This document shows positions 7,686 through 17,625 of a DNA stretch of 64,000 bases, in pieces. Each line of letters starts with the position of its first letter. The first letter of the stretch is position 1. The notes beneath the pieces were generated by a model, which saw nothing but the letters and a program-made list of their open reading frames with translations, did no database searches and had not been told where the DNA came from. This DNA is from Bacillus sp. EB106-08-02-XG196. GTDB taxonomy: Bacteria; Bacillota; Bacilli; Bacillales; Cytobacillaceae. Location: contig NZ_JABWSY010000016.1 in NCBI RefSeq assembly GCF_013396335.1, forward strand, positions 108,013-172,012. The letters are read 5' to 3'. The position numbers and the translations under genes were made by a program.

Positions 7686-9089
7686 GTGGTTAACGTTCGT
7701 TTGCGGCCCGTTGTAAGTAAGATAAATTTACCCACTGTTTTAAAAACAGCCATACTGCCTGGTGACTCAATGGAAAGATTATTTATTGCAACCCAGCTAG
7801 GAGAGATCTTTTACATAGGAAACTCAAGTTTAAAGACATTTTTAGATATTCGTCCGCGGATCATTAAACTAGGTGCTTCTGGTGGTTATGATGAACGGGG
7901 ATTGCTAGGACTGGCATTTCATCCTCAATTTAATTTTAACGGTCTATTTTATCTTCACTATTCAATTGCTGGATCACAAGGTCTAGGTGCTCTTTCTGAA
8001 GATTTTATGCCTAACCCATGTGATCCTAAAACCTTAAACCTAAGATGGACAAATAGAGAAACTCAATTTGATCATATTGATACTGTTGAAGAATGGATTT
8101 TACAAACAAATGGCCAGCCTCAAAAACGCCGGACATTGCTTAACTTAAGAAGACCATTTATGAATCATAATGGTGTCAATAGCTTAAACTTTTCCCCTGA
8201 AACAGGAAAACTTGTTTTAACAACTGGTGATGGTGGATCAGGCTACGATCCCTTTAATTTAAGTCAGGACGATATGGAAATTGCCGGTAAAATAATTGAA
8301 ATTGACGTGGCTAAGGATGCCTTAATAGCTAATCCACCCGTGGTCACACGCTTTAATGAACTTCCAGTACCTATACAGGAAATGCTTACGGTAATCGCTA
8401 AAGGTGTTCGCAATATACCAGGCATTTCCTATCAAAGGTTTTATCATCAATATATCAAATATGTGGGAAATGTCGGACAGGATTTGGAAGAGGCAATTTT
8501 TTCATTCATACAGTATAAACCAATACCTGTGACTCAGCTTATTCAAGCTTCATTCATGAATTCCGAACCTGCCCAAGAAGGATTTATTAACTTTGGCTGG
8601 CGAGGGTGGGAAGGTGCTTTTCCAACCTCGATGATGAGGGGCTGCTCCGCAAATCCAAGTTTAGATGAGAAAACCATTGTTTTTTACAATGAAGCTATAA
8701 AAACTTCAGCAAGACGTCTTCCACCTTTAACTAGTTATTTTCATAAGGATCCACGACCCAATAAGTTTAGTGGAACGGCACTTACAGGAGTGCAAGCTTA
8801 TATGGGGAATAGTATACCTGGTTTAACCGGAAGCGTTGTGTTTACTGATCTTGCCCGGAAAGAATCCCAACCTCAGGTTAGAGGGGCTATAGCTTTCACT
8901 ACTGTAAAACCAGATGGTAAATATAATGATTTTAGTGTCATTACACCCAATTATGATTTTGGGTCTCAATCCGCTTATTATGTTAATTTGGGAAGTAATC
9001 TGGATCAAACCAGACTATATTTAGGAGTTTATGGATCTATGAAGGTGACTGATCTTAACCAAGGTACTGTTTTTGAAATTGTTCCATGA
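7686..9089 (+). CDS. Glucose/sorbosone dehydrogenase-type (PQQ-dependent sugar dehydrogenase-like) beta-propeller protein
   Basis: This 467-aa protein has a GTG start after an AAGGGGTG site. It shows the soluble aldose dehydrogenase-like propeller: a first blade ERLFIATQLGEIFYI, then GYDERGLLGLAFHPQF, MNHNGVNSLNF, LVLTTGDGGSGYDPF and a GWRGWEGAFP segment. These are the usual GSDH landmarks. No export signal is visible. Whether PQQ is bound is uncertain; low-GC Gram-positives rarely make PQQ, and many homologues of this type are uncharacterised. It is monocistronic with a strong terminator. Catalytic activity is inferred from fold family only. Confidence 0.75.
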   Translation: MVNVRLRPVVSKINLPTVLKTAILPGDSMERLFIATQLGEIFYIGNSSLKTFLDIRPRIIKLGASGGYDERGLLGLAFHPQFNFNGLFYLHYSIAGSQGLGALSEDFMPNPCDPKTLNLRWTNRETQFDHIDTVEEWILQTNGQPQKRRTLLNLRRPFMNHNGVNSLNFSPETGKLVLTTGDGGSGYDPFNLSQDDMEIAGKIIEIDVAKDALIANPPVVTRFNELPVPIQEMLTVIAKGVRNIPGISYQRFYHQYIKYVGNVGQDLEEAIFSFIQYKPIPVTQLIQASFMNSEPAQEGFINFGWRGWEGAFPTSMMRGCSANPSLDEKTIVFYNEAIKTSARRLPPLTSYFHKDPRPNKFSGTALTGVQAYMGNSIPGLTGSVVFTDLARKESQPQVRGAIAFTTVKPDGKYNDFSVITPNYDFGSQSAYYVNLGSNLDQTRLYLGVYGSMKVTDLNQGTVFEIVP

Positions 9090-9091
9090 TA

Positions 9092-9133
9092 AAACAAACA
9101 AGAGAGCAATAAACGCTCCCTTGTTTGTTTTTT
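9092..9133. terminator. Terminator between convergent genes
   Basis: Arms AAACAAACAAGAGAGC and GCTCCCTTGTTTGTTT (one mismatch) with a 6-7-nt loop are followed by T residues on the plus strand. It ends the GSDH-like gene and probably also the convergent DUF4822 gene. Confidence 0.85.
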
Positions 9134-9163
9134 ACTATTTCCTTCACGGATGTCAAATTGTGT

Positions 9164-10126
9164 TTAAAATTTAGTGAATTTCAGTTTGAAATCACCTTTA
9201 TATGGAATATGTTCAACAGTTATCGTTATGTCTTTACCATCTTTATCTTTACCATTTCGTTTATAGGTGAATTTATTTTCATTCAGCTCTGTAAGTTCAA
9301 GAACTGCACCATACTTCATCCCCAGTGAAACATGGGCTCTTATCTTATTCCCATGCACAACATCATAATAGCCGTAATCACCGCGGCTTTTTCCTGTTTT
9401 CGCATCAAAAAATTCATATTTATTTGTCTTAAAATCATATTTAGCAAGACCCAAATAATTTTGGTTATAAGCTGATACATCATTGCCGTTTTCATCTAAT
9501 GCCACTGTCCCTTGCCAAAGGGTGTCAGATAAAATTTTATCTCCATCTTTGTCTGTAACAATTTCTCCAGTTTTTGTTTCCAATGTCTTATCGGGTTCCG
9601 TAAAGGTAAGTTCTGTTTCTTTATATGGAATATGATCAACAAATACCTCTACTTCGTTCCCTTGCGCATCTTTTCCCATTCTTTTATAAGTAAACATATC
9701 TTTATTGAGTTCTGTTATTTCAACGACTGCTTGGTAGCCCATTGATTCCGAAATTAATACTCTACTCTTTCCATCGTTGGTGATAAAGAAAGTTCCTTTA
9801 TCGCCACGGCTGTTTTTTGTCGTTTTATCAAAAAATTCGTATCTCGCTGTTTTATCATCATATTTCGCTAGACCAATAAAGTTTACGTTCTCTTTCGTTA
9901 AATCATTTTTATCTTTATCATAAACTTTTGTACCCTGCCAATTTGTGTTACTAAGTATTTTAGCGAATTCCTGACCTTTTGTCGCCTTGTCTTGCTTCTT
10001 ATTCATATTTTCTGTTTGCTCTGCCTTCACTTCACTCGATTTTACAAGTGTGGTTGTGCCGAATCCTGCCAGCACTAGGGTTAATCCAAGTAGTATAGCT
10101 GGTACTGCTTTTGTTTTTTTATTCAT
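9164..10126 (-). CDS. Exported protein with two tandem DUF4822 domains
   Basis: This 320-aa protein follows a GAGGAG site. Residues 1-36 form a Sec signal peptide (KK, then a hydrophobic stretch, cleavage near VKA-EQ). Two homologous repeats follow at about residues 55-170 and 200-318. Each runs WQGT, then FIGLAKYD or YLGLAKYD, then YEFFD, SRGD and a final FTYKR.GKD..G...V..HIPYK, which is the DUF4822 pattern. The protein is lysine-rich and lacks a cell-wall anchor, so it is probably secreted or membrane-held by an uncleaved signal. Function is unknown. The repeats arose by internal duplication. The adjacent ankyrin lipoprotein gene reads in the same direction 50 bp upstream. Confidence 0.8.
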   Translation of the reverse strand: MNKKTKAVPAILLGLTLVLAGFGTTTLVKSSEVKAEQTENMNKKQDKATKGQEFAKILSNTNWQGTKVYDKDKNDLTKENVNFIGLAKYDDKTARYEFFDKTTKNSRGDKGTFFITNDGKSRVLISESMGYQAVVEITELNKDMFTYKRMGKDAQGNEVEVFVDHIPYKETELTFTEPDKTLETKTGEIVTDKDGDKILSDTLWQGTVALDENGNDVSAYNQNYLGLAKYDFKTNKYEFFDAKTGKSRGDYGYYDVVHGNKIRAHVSLGMKYGAVLELTELNENKFTYKRNGKDKDGKDITITVEHIPYKGDFKLKFTKF

Positions 10127-10176
10127 TTTATCGTCTCCTCTTATTTTGTTTCTTATTGGAATGGACTTCGACCTGA

Positions 10177-10875
10177 TTATTTTGCTCCGGCTTTTACCAA
10201 AATATGTTCAATCTCTTTAAATCCTTTCTCGCGTGCATGCTGTAAAGGGGTCACATTATTTTTATCCGGAATGTTGACATCTGCTCCATGATCGATTAAT
10301 AATTGCACTGTTTGCTGCTGTTTTCCATCACCATTATTTAAAATGATAGCTTCAAGCATCGCTGTCCAGCCGAGATCATTTACATGATTAATATCCATAT
10401 CCGTTTTAGTAAGGAGTTCTTTAATAACATCTACATATCCATGTTCTGAAGCCGGGATTAAAGCAGTTCCGCCATATCTGTTTGTTATAGATGGGTCAAC
10501 ACCGGCTTTTATCGTAAGTTTTAGTATGTCGAGATACCCTTCTGCACCAGCATATAAGAAGGGGTTATTTTTCATGTCATCCTGGATGTTGACGTCTGCC
10601 CCCGCATCAATAAGTATTTTTGCCGACTCTGTATCATTGTTGTAAGTCGCAATCATTGTGGACGTTCGCCCATCTGAATCCTGGGTATTAATATCGACAC
10701 CTTCCTCAATTAATCTTAATATAGTATCTACGTCTTTACGTTCTGCAGCTTGAATCAGTTGTTCTTCCATATCCACCTCAATCATCTCCTGTTTATTTGG
10801 TTCTCTATCGTTATTTAAGTTACAACCCTGCAGTACCAATATACTGCCTAAGACTAGTGTCAGGCACTTCCACAT
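10177..10875 (-). CDS. Ankyrin-repeat lipoprotein
   Basis: This protein of about 232 aa has a short lipoprotein signal ending in the lipobox LQGC. About five ankyrin repeats follow from residue 40 (for example DSDGRTSTMIATYNN, NRYGGTALIPASEHGYVDV, DKNNVTPLQHAREKGF). It should be anchored on the outer face of the membrane and bind protein partners. The ATG at 10875 has an AGGGGTG site 6 nt upstream; a GTG at 10884 is possible and adds MKN. The gene lies just upstream of the DUF4822 gene and may be co-transcribed with it. The partner is unknown. Confidence 0.8.
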   Translation of the reverse strand: MWKCLTLVLGSILVLQGCNLNNDREPNKQEMIEVDMEEQLIQAAERKDVDTILRLIEEGVDINTQDSDGRTSTMIATYNNDTESAKILIDAGADVNIQDDMKNNPFLYAGAEGYLDILKLTIKAGVDPSITNRYGGTALIPASEHGYVDVIKELLTKTDMDINHVNDLGWTAMLEAIILNNGDGKQQQTVQLLIDHGADVNIPDKNNVTPLQHAREKGFKEIEHILVKAGAK

Positions 10876-11031
10876 ATTTTTCACCCCTGTAAGTTTTTTT
10901 CACATTCTTGCAACCCTCCCTACTAAATTTGAATTTATCTTTATGTTAATATCAAATCTTAAACTCCATCGAAAAAATTTCTTAAAAAAAGATAAACTTT
11001 ATCTGAAAATTTGTTCATATTTATAAAAAAA

Positions 11032-11052
11032 TCCGCCACTTTTTGTGACGGA
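11032..11052 (-). terminator. Terminator of the two-component operon
   Basis: TCCGTCAC and GTGGCGGA arms around a 5-nt loop are followed by a T run on the minus strand, 5 bp after the response regulator stop. Confidence 0.8.
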
Positions 11053-11056
11053 CTGG

Positions 11057-11743
11057 TTAAACATTGAATCGATAACCTGCACCCCAAACCGTTTCTAAAT
11101 ATTTCGGCTGGGCAGGATCTTTTTCAATTTTCCCTCGGATTTTTCTGATATGAACTGTCACAGTTGAAACATCCGCTGCCATTTCATAGCCCCAAATATT
11201 TTCATAAAGCTGTTCTTTGTTCAATACTTGATTCGGGTGATTCACAAGAAATACCAACAGATCAAATTCCTTTGTTGTGAAGGCTGTGTCCACTCCGTTT
11301 AGATAAACTTTGCGTGCTGACTTATCAATCGTAATCTCTTTAACCTTAATACTATTTGATTTTGCTTGATTCCCTGCTAATCTTTCGTAGCGATCTAAAT
11401 GTGCTTTCACCCTAGCTACCAACTCGCTTGGACTAAAAGGTTTGGTAATATAATCATCAGCCCCTAAACCAAGACCTCGAATTTTATCGATATCCTCTTT
11501 TTTCGCGGAAACAAACAAAATCGGAATATTTTTAACTTGGCGTACTTGTTTACATATTTCAAAACCATTTACTCCTGGGAGCATGATGTCCAATATAATC
11601 AAATCATAATCATTTTGAAGTGCCAGTAGTAGTCCTGAATCACCATTATGTTCTACATCAACATGAAACTGATTAATTTCTAAATAATCTCTTTGCAATT
11701 CTGCTATGCTCACTTCATCTTCAATCAATAATATCTTTTTCAT
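11057..11743 (-). CDS. OmpR/PhoB-family response regulator
   Basis: This is a 228-aa response regulator. The receiver domain spans 1-118 with the acidic pocket E8-D9 region, phosphoacceptor Asp52 in LIILDIMLPG, the Thr/Ser-Ala switch in FVSAKK and Lys in DYITKPFSP. The C-terminal winged helix (about 130-227) ends VWGAGYRFNV, typical of PhoB-type DNA binding. It follows the sensor kinase gene with a 2-bp gap, so both come from one mRNA. The kinase-first order is less common than regulator-first. Targets are unknown; no efflux or cell-wall gene adjoins the pair. Confidence 0.92.
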   Translation of the reverse strand: MKKILLIEDEVSIAELQRDYLEINQFHVDVEHNGDSGLLLALQNDYDLIILDIMLPGVNGFEICKQVRQVKNIPILFVSAKKEDIDKIRGLGLGADDYITKPFSPSELVARVKAHLDRYERLAGNQAKSNSIKVKEITIDKSARKVYLNGVDTAFTTKEFDLLVFLVNHPNQVLNKEQLYENIWGYEMAADVSTVTVHIRKIRGKIEKDPAQPKYLETVWGAGYRFNV

Positions 11744-11745
11744 CC

Positions 11746-13188
11746 TTACACACCTTTCTTCAAAGAAAAGAAAACACTTGTACCTTTGCCTTTCTCACTC
11801 GCTGCCCAAATCTCCCCTTCATGCTCTTCAATAATGTGTTTAGAAATGGCTAGCCCTAACCCACTTCCGCCAGTCTGGGAATTTCTTGATATTTCAGCTC
11901 GATAAAAACGATTAAAAATGTATGGTAACGCTGAAGGGTCAATTCCATAACCGTTATCCGTCACTTCTACGACTACATCAAATGGTCCTTCATGCAAAGT
12001 AATAGAAATGTATTTATCATCTTTATTCATATACTTAACACAATTGTTTATTAGATTTACTAAAACACGTTTTAACTTCTCTCGGTCAGCTGTCACGTAC
12101 ATAGGTTGATTCATTGTATGATAGGTAATCTGTATCCCTTTTTGAACTAAATCTAAATGAAGTTTTTCTACAAAATCCCGCATGTATTCAACTAGTTCGA
12201 TTATTTCAAAAGTGAATGATTCTTTCTTTAAATCAAGTTTTGAGAATAAAAACAGCTCATCAATCAATGAATCCATATCTCTTGCTTTTATGTGAATGGT
12301 GGTTAAATACTTCTCCATTTTCTCTCGGGTGTTTGCCACACCGTCTTTTATCCCCTCCACATAGCCAATTATGGAAGTAATCGGTGTCTTTAAATCATGG
12401 GAAATATTTGAAAGAAGTTCTTTTCGATTTTCCTCATATTGAATCTGGAGAGTTATCGACTCCTTAAGTTTAACTCTCATTTCTTCAAAGGTTTTATTTA
12501 ATTGGCCGATTTCGTCACTTGAAGCAGTTTTGATTTCAAAATTTAAATCTCCAGACTTAATCCGTTCTGCACCTTCTTTTAGAACGGAGATTGGCTTGAT
12601 AATGCTCCTTGACACTATATAGTTTAATAACCCAATAATCATGATAAACAGAAGCAGCAATAGACCTAATAAAATGGGAAACATTTCTCTAATCAACTGA
12701 GCATTCGAGCTTACCTTCCTCAATACAAAAATACTTCCTTTACTTTTATCTGAAAAGTAAAAATCAAACTTTACATACGTAAAAAAGAAGTCATTTATTT
12801 TAATGGAATCCCTCGTATTAATATTCGTTTCTTCAAACTTAGGAAGTGATGTATCCAATGCCTGCTGATCTAACGTGGAAGTAGCGTACTCAATGTCCTT
12901 ATCTTTTCTAACAACAATTTTGATATCTTGATGTTCAATCTTCTTCAGTTGTTCAATATTTAATAGCTGCTCAGAGTTATTTTTTGCCAATAGCTTTAAA
13001 TCAAGAAACACACTTTCCTCTATAGGAGTCAAAGGTTTTTGAAGATAAGATTTTTTATAAAAGTTCGCTATAGAATTTACATCGCCCGTTATTGTAAAAA
13101 TAAGTAAATAACCAGCAGCTAAGAATAAAGTGATAGAAAACAGTATTACCCCCACGTAAGACAACAGAAATCTCATTTTAATGGACAT
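11746..13188 (-). CDS. Membrane sensor histidine kinase (HAMP, HisKA, HATPase)
   Basis: This is a 480-aa kinase. TM1 lies at about 7-32, followed by an extracytoplasmic sensor region of about 130 residues, and TM2 at about 169-193. The HAMP domain follows to about 245. The HisKA box ELLSNISHDLKTPITSIIGY contains phosphoacceptor His264. The HATPase domain shows NLINNCVKYM (N box), VTDNGYGID (G1) and GGSGLGLAISKHI (G2), all intact. The start has a GGAGGTGAT site. It partners the OmpR-type regulator directly downstream. The ligand is unknown. Confidence 0.92.
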   Translation of the reverse strand: MSIKMRFLLSYVGVILFSITLFLAAGYLLIFTITGDVNSIANFYKKSYLQKPLTPIEESVFLDLKLLAKNNSEQLLNIEQLKKIEHQDIKIVVRKDKDIEYATSTLDQQALDTSLPKFEETNINTRDSIKINDFFFTYVKFDFYFSDKSKGSIFVLRKVSSNAQLIREMFPILLGLLLLLFIMIIGLLNYIVSRSIIKPISVLKEGAERIKSGDLNFEIKTASSDEIGQLNKTFEEMRVKLKESITLQIQYEENRKELLSNISHDLKTPITSIIGYVEGIKDGVANTREKMEKYLTTIHIKARDMDSLIDELFLFSKLDLKKESFTFEIIELVEYMRDFVEKLHLDLVQKGIQITYHTMNQPMYVTADREKLKRVLVNLINNCVKYMNKDDKYISITLHEGPFDVVVEVTDNGYGIDPSALPYIFNRFYRAEISRNSQTGGSGLGLAISKHIIEEHEGEIWAASEKGKGTSVFFSLKKGV

Positions 13189-13334
13189 ATAATCACCTCC
13201 GATTCATCCCACGCTAATCTTTATAAAAACTTAAGAAAACCATATCATACAATTCTTAAAATTTTCGAAAATAAAAATTAAAAAAATGAAAACATCTACA
13301 AATTATATCCCCAAGTAGGCGCATTTATTGTAAC

Positions 13335-13372
13335 AGAAAAAAGCATACCAATTCTTAGCGAATTGATATGCT
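13335..13372 (-). terminator. Terminator of the ccpN-ppdK operon
   Basis: AGCATATCAATTC and GAATTGGTATGCT arms around a 5-nt loop are followed by TTTTTT on the minus strand, about 54 bp after the ppdK stop. Confidence 0.85.
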
Positions 13373-13425
13373 AACTATATGTTTCTCAAGAAAAACGGTA
13401 CGTAGTACACGTCCTCATACAAAAT

Positions 13426-16101
13426 TTATGCAGTTGTATAAACTTCTTTTTTATTTGATTCATGACGAATCGTTGCTTGTGCAGCCGCTAATCTTGCCAG
13501 CGGCACACGGTAAGGTGAGCAGCTTACATAATCAAGTCCAGTTTTGTAGCAGAAATCAATGGACGTTTTCTCGCCGCCATGCTCACCACAAATTCCGGTT
13601 TTTAATGTAGGTTTAGCTCCACGGCCGAGTCTAACTCCCATTTCTACTAATCTGCCAACACCGTCTTGATCAAGGACAGCAAACGGATTTTCTGGCAAAA
13701 CCTTATTTTCAATATAATTTTGAAGGAATTTCCCTTCTGCATCATCACGGCTGTAACCGAATGTTGTTTGTGTTAAATCGTTCGTACCAAACGAGAAGAA
13801 ATCTGCTTCTTGTGCAATTTGATCAGCGGTAATCGCCGCTCGTGGAATTTCAATCATCGTTCCAATTGTGTACTCAAATTGCTTTCCTGTTTCTTCCTGT
13901 ACTTTTACAGCAGCATCGATCACAAGCTGGCGCATTTGTTTCAACTCATTAACATGACCAACAAGTGGAATCATGATTTCTGGCTGAACTTCCATCCCTT
14001 TGTCTGCAAGCTTAGCCGCAGCATAGAAAATTGCCTTTGCCTGCATTTCATAAATTTCTGGATACACCATACCGAGACGGCAGCCGCGGTGTCCGAGCAT
14101 TGGGTTATATTCATCTAATTGGCGAACCTTTTTCAATAGTAATTCTTTCTTCTTCAGCTCAGGAGAGGAAGGATCAAGAATTTGCAGCTTTGTCACTTCG
14201 ACTAACAGCTCTTCTTTATCTGGTAAGAACTCATGTAAAGGCGGATCCAATAAACGAATCGTTACCGGGTACCCCTGCATCGCTTCAAAGATTCCTTCAA
14301 AATCGCCTTGCTGCATTGGAAGCAACTCAGCAAGTGCATCCTTACGCTCGCCGAATGTTTCAGCTAAAATCATTTTTTGAACGATTGGAATACGTTTCAA
14401 GTCCATAAACATATGCTCTGTACGGCACAATCCAATACCGCCGGCACCAAATTCAAAGGCTTTTTGTGCATCTTCAGGATTATCAGCATTTGCACGTACC
14501 CCAATTTTTCGCTCTTGGTCAGCCCAAGCAAGTAAAAGCTGGAATTCATCTGAAAGTTCTGGTTCAATCATTGGAATTTCTCCCAGCATGATTTCTCCTG
14601 TTGAACCATCAATCGTGATTACATCACCGTAGTTGATAACCTTCTCGTCCACTTTAAATTGTTTTGCTTTTACATCAATTTTTAGGGCGTCACATCCGCA
14701 GATACATGCTTTACCCATACCGCGCGCAACAACTGCAGCGTGACTTGTCATTCCGCCACGGCTGGTAAGGATTGCTTGAGCTGCAACAATTCCGTGAATA
14801 TCATCAGGTGTTGTTTCTGGACGAACAAGAATAACCTTTTTACCAGCATTTCCTAATTCCTCTGCTTCATCTGCATCAAATACAACCTGACCAGTAGCCG
14901 CACCTGGTGATGCTGGAAGACCTTTTGCTAATAAAGTACGCTCATACTTATCATCTATTCGGCGATGAAGCAGCTGATTTAATTGATCTGGGTCGACACG
15001 AAGCAAGGCTGTCTTCTTATCAATAATTCCTTCTTCAACCATTTCAACCGCAATCCGAATAGCAGCTTGTGCTGTCCGCTTACCATTTCGCGTTTGAAGA
15101 ATAAATAAATTCCCGCGTTCTACTGTAAATTCAATATCCTGCATTTCTTGATAATGCTGCTCCAAACGTTTACATGTTTCTGAGAATTGTTTAAAAACCG
15201 CAGGCATCTCATCTTTTAAGGTTTGAATTGGCTGTGGTGTACGAATTCCTGCTACCACATCTTCACCCTGTGCATTAATTAAGTATTCACCATAAAGAAC
15301 GTGCTCACCAGTAGATGGATTTCGAGTAAAGGCAACGCCAGTCCCTGAATCATTGCCCATATTACCGAATACCATGCTTTGAATATTGACAGCCGTTCCA
15401 AGGTGATCCGGAATTTTGTTTAAGCGGCGGTAGACGATAGCACGCTGATTATTCCAAGAATCAAACACCGCGTTAATGGCAAGAAATAGCTGTTCCTTCG
15501 GATCCTGAGGGAAGTCTTTTCTTGTATGCTTTTTAACAATTCCTTTATACCCTTCAATGACCTCTTTCCAGTCGTCAGCAGTCATTTCTGGGTCAGCGCT
15601 ATAACCCTTTTCTTCCCGTGTTTCTTCTAATAATTGTTCAAAATAATACGTATTGATATCAAGGACAACATTGCTGAACATTTGGATGAAACGGCGGTAA
15701 GAATCATAGGCAAAACGAGGATTATTCGTTAACTTCCCCATTCCAATAACTGTTTCATCGTTCATTCCAAGGTTTAAGACCGTATCCATCATCCCTGGCA
15801 TTGAAAATACAGAACCTGAACGGACAGAAACAAGTAACGGATTATGTGCATCGCCTAGTTTTTTCCCCATTTTTTCCTCTAGGGTGTTTAGTGCTCCCAA
15901 TACTTGGCTTTCAACGAGCGATGGAATCATTTTTCCTGCATCATAATAGGCATTACATGCTTGTGTTGAAATCGTAAAACCATAAGGAACTGGCAGACCA
16001 ATCCGCGTCATTTCCGCTAGATTTGCTCCTTTTCCTCCAAGCGTTTCCTTCATATCTCCATTTCCTTCATGAAACAAGTAAACGAATTTATCCATCATCA
16101 T
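13426..16101 (-). CDS. ppdK: Pyruvate, phosphate dikinase
   Basis: This is an 891-aa protein, full length for the family. The N-terminal ATP-grasp domain begins VYLFHEGNGDMKETLGGKG and includes VSVRSGSVFSMPGMMDTVLN. The central swivelling domain has TSRGGMTSHAAVVARGMG, with catalytic His454 and the regulatory Thr452 two residues before it. The C-terminal PEP/pyruvate barrel has FSFGTNDLTQTTFGYSRDD and a closing GICGEHGG. It interconverts pyruvate + ATP + Pi with PEP + AMP + PPi in the cytoplasm. Its start overlaps the stop of its regulatory protein gene (ATGA), and ccpN is just upstream, so its use in gluconeogenesis is likely. Confidence 0.97.
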   Translation of the reverse strand: MMMDKFVYLFHEGNGDMKETLGGKGANLAEMTRIGLPVPYGFTISTQACNAYYDAGKMIPSLVESQVLGALNTLEEKMGKKLGDAHNPLLVSVRSGSVFSMPGMMDTVLNLGMNDETVIGMGKLTNNPRFAYDSYRRFIQMFSNVVLDINTYYFEQLLEETREEKGYSADPEMTADDWKEVIEGYKGIVKKHTRKDFPQDPKEQLFLAINAVFDSWNNQRAIVYRRLNKIPDHLGTAVNIQSMVFGNMGNDSGTGVAFTRNPSTGEHVLYGEYLINAQGEDVVAGIRTPQPIQTLKDEMPAVFKQFSETCKRLEQHYQEMQDIEFTVERGNLFILQTRNGKRTAQAAIRIAVEMVEEGIIDKKTALLRVDPDQLNQLLHRRIDDKYERTLLAKGLPASPGAATGQVVFDADEAEELGNAGKKVILVRPETTPDDIHGIVAAQAILTSRGGMTSHAAVVARGMGKACICGCDALKIDVKAKQFKVDEKVINYGDVITIDGSTGEIMLGEIPMIEPELSDEFQLLLAWADQERKIGVRANADNPEDAQKAFEFGAGGIGLCRTEHMFMDLKRIPIVQKMILAETFGERKDALAELLPMQQGDFEGIFEAMQGYPVTIRLLDPPLHEFLPDKEELLVEVTKLQILDPSSPELKKKELLLKKVRQLDEYNPMLGHRGCRLGMVYPEIYEMQAKAIFYAAAKLADKGMEVQPEIMIPLVGHVNELKQMRQLVIDAAVKVQEETGKQFEYTIGTMIEIPRAAITADQIAQEADFFSFGTNDLTQTTFGYSRDDAEGKFLQNYIENKVLPENPFAVLDQDGVGRLVEMGVRLGRGAKPTLKTGICGEHGGEKTSIDFCYKTGLDYVSCSPYRVPLARLAAAQATIRHESNKKEVYTTA

Positions 16102-16925
16102 AAGCTCCTCTCTTTTTTCAACACTTCTAAAATTAGTCCAGCGGTTTCTTCGATTGCTTTATTTGAAACATTGATAATAGGACAGCCTACTCGCTTCATA
16201 ATTTTTTCAGCATAATCCAGTTCATCAAGAATTCTTTCGAAGCTTGCGTAACTTGCTTTAGAGCCTAACCCTAAAGCTTTAAGCCTTTCAATACGAATTT
16301 CGTTTAATTTATTGGGTGAAATAATTAATCCAATACAATTCTTCCTCGGAATCTCGAACAATTCCTCTGGTGCTGGTACCTCCGGAACTAACGGAACATT
16401 GGCAACCTTAAAGCGTTTATGAGCCAAATACATCGATAATGGTGTCTTCGAGGTTCTTGAAACACCGATTAAGACAATATCTGCCTTGAGAATTCCTCGA
16501 GGATCACGCCCATCATCGTATTTAACCGCAAATTCGATGGCTTCTATTTTTCTAAAATACTCTTCATCTAGTTTTCTCATTAAGCCTGGCTGATGATGAG
16601 GCGTTTTATTAAAACTTGTGGTGAATGCATTCATCAATGGACTAAGCAAATCCACTGCCCTAATGTTTTCTTCTGCCGCACGACGATCTAAATACTCCTT
16701 TAATACTGGAATGACAATCGTATAGGCAATGATTGACTTTCCTTTTTTTGCTAGTATAAGGACATCTTCAATGTCTTCTAGATCATCCACATAGGAATTG
16801 CGTCGAATCTCTACATTTCCCCCGTTAAATTGTGTTGCAACCGCTTTTACAACAAACTCTGCTGTTTCCCCAACAGAGTCCGAAACCACATAGACTACTT
16901 CCTTCTCTACCAAAATTACTGCCAC
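16098..16925 (-). CDS. yqfL: PPDK regulatory protein (bifunctional kinase/pyrophosphorylase, YqfL/PSRP)
   Basis: This 275-aa DUF299-family protein carries VVSDSVGETAE near the N-terminus, the P-loop-like ADIVLIGVSRTSKTPLSMYLA and the C-terminal RVGCPIINVSNKAIEETAG. The family uses ADP to phosphorylate the threonine next to the catalytic histidine of PPDK and uses Pi to remove it. The target threonine (Thr452) is present in the ppdK product encoded next. Translational coupling (4-bp overlap) fits a 1:1 regulatory pair. The GTG at 16925 sits very close to its Shine-Dalgarno, so a slightly later start is possible. Confidence 0.95.
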   Translation of the reverse strand: MAVILVEKEVVYVVSDSVGETAEFVVKAVATQFNGGNVEIRRNSYVDDLEDIEDVLILAKKGKSIIAYTIVIPVLKEYLDRRAAEENIRAVDLLSPLMNAFTTSFNKTPHHQPGLMRKLDEEYFRKIEAIEFAVKYDDGRDPRGILKADIVLIGVSRTSKTPLSMYLAHKRFKVANVPLVPEVPAPEELFEIPRKNCIGLIISPNKLNEIRIERLKALGLGSKASYASFERILDELDYAEKIMKRVGCPIINVSNKAIEETAGLILEVLKKERSL

Positions 16926-16931
16926 TCCCCT

Positions 16932-17573
16932 TTATACCGATTTTTGTTCCATTATTTCTAGGTATGCTCGTGTGATGGTTGTTTTTGTAATCCGACCGAC
17001 AAGTAAATATGTATGGTTTCCCGGATTGATTTCTTTCACTACAGGTAAGGAGTCAATGTGATTCGTAATCATTTTTTTAGCAGCTTCTAACATTGTTTCC
17101 TCAGGTGTGATTGTGATAATGTTAGGCATTCTGGTCATAATGACACTGCAGGGTAATTCCTGCAAATCTTTATTGCCGATAGCTGTTCTTAGTAAATCTT
17201 TTCTAGAAATGACACCAGCTAAATAACCGTTGCTATCTACCGCATATAGAGTACCGACATCTTCTAAAAATAGTTGAACAATCGCATCGTATACAGAAGT
17301 AGATTTTTCTACTACGATTGGATGAGCTTTATAATCTGCCACTTTTTTGTGAAGAAATTTCTCTGCCTGATGCTTTACCTCTTGGTTATTATTAAAAAAA
17401 TAGCCAACTCGAGGTCTAGCATCCAAATTACCAGCCATGGTTAAAATAGCTAAGTCTGGTCTTAACGCTGCTCTTGTTAAGGAAAGCTTTTCTGCAATTT
17501 GCTGACCCGTAATAGGTCCACTTTCCTTTACAATCTTTAGAATCTCATCTTGGCGTTTCGTCAGTTTAATCAC
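16932..17573 (-). CDS. ccpN: CcpN, HTH/CBS-domain repressor of gluconeogenesis
   Basis: This is a 213-aa protein. The N-terminal winged HTH (KRQDEILKIVKESGPITGQQIAEKL, then SLTRAALRPDLAILTMAG) is nearly identical in pattern to Bacillus CcpN (YqzB). Two CBS domains follow at about 80-140 and 145-205 (DVGTLYAVDSNGYLAGVISRKDLLR; IMTRMPNIITI). In B. subtilis it represses gapB and pckA and the small RNA SR1 in response to ATP/ADP state. Here it leads an operon with PSRP and ppdK, extending the regulon to PPDK. GTG start with AAAAGGGGG. Confidence 0.94.
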   Translation of the reverse strand: MIKLTKRQDEILKIVKESGPITGQQIAEKLSLTRAALRPDLAILTMAGNLDARPRVGYFFNNNQEVKHQAEKFLHKKVADYKAHPIVVEKSTSVYDAIVQLFLEDVGTLYAVDSNGYLAGVISRKDLLRTAIGNKDLQELPCSVIMTRMPNIITITPEETMLEAAKKMITNHIDSLPVVKEINPGNHTYLLVGRITKTTITRAYLEIMEQKSV

Positions 17574-17625
17574 ATTGACCCCCTTTTCAATTTAATTAAG
17601 TTATATTTTTTAACAAAAATACAAA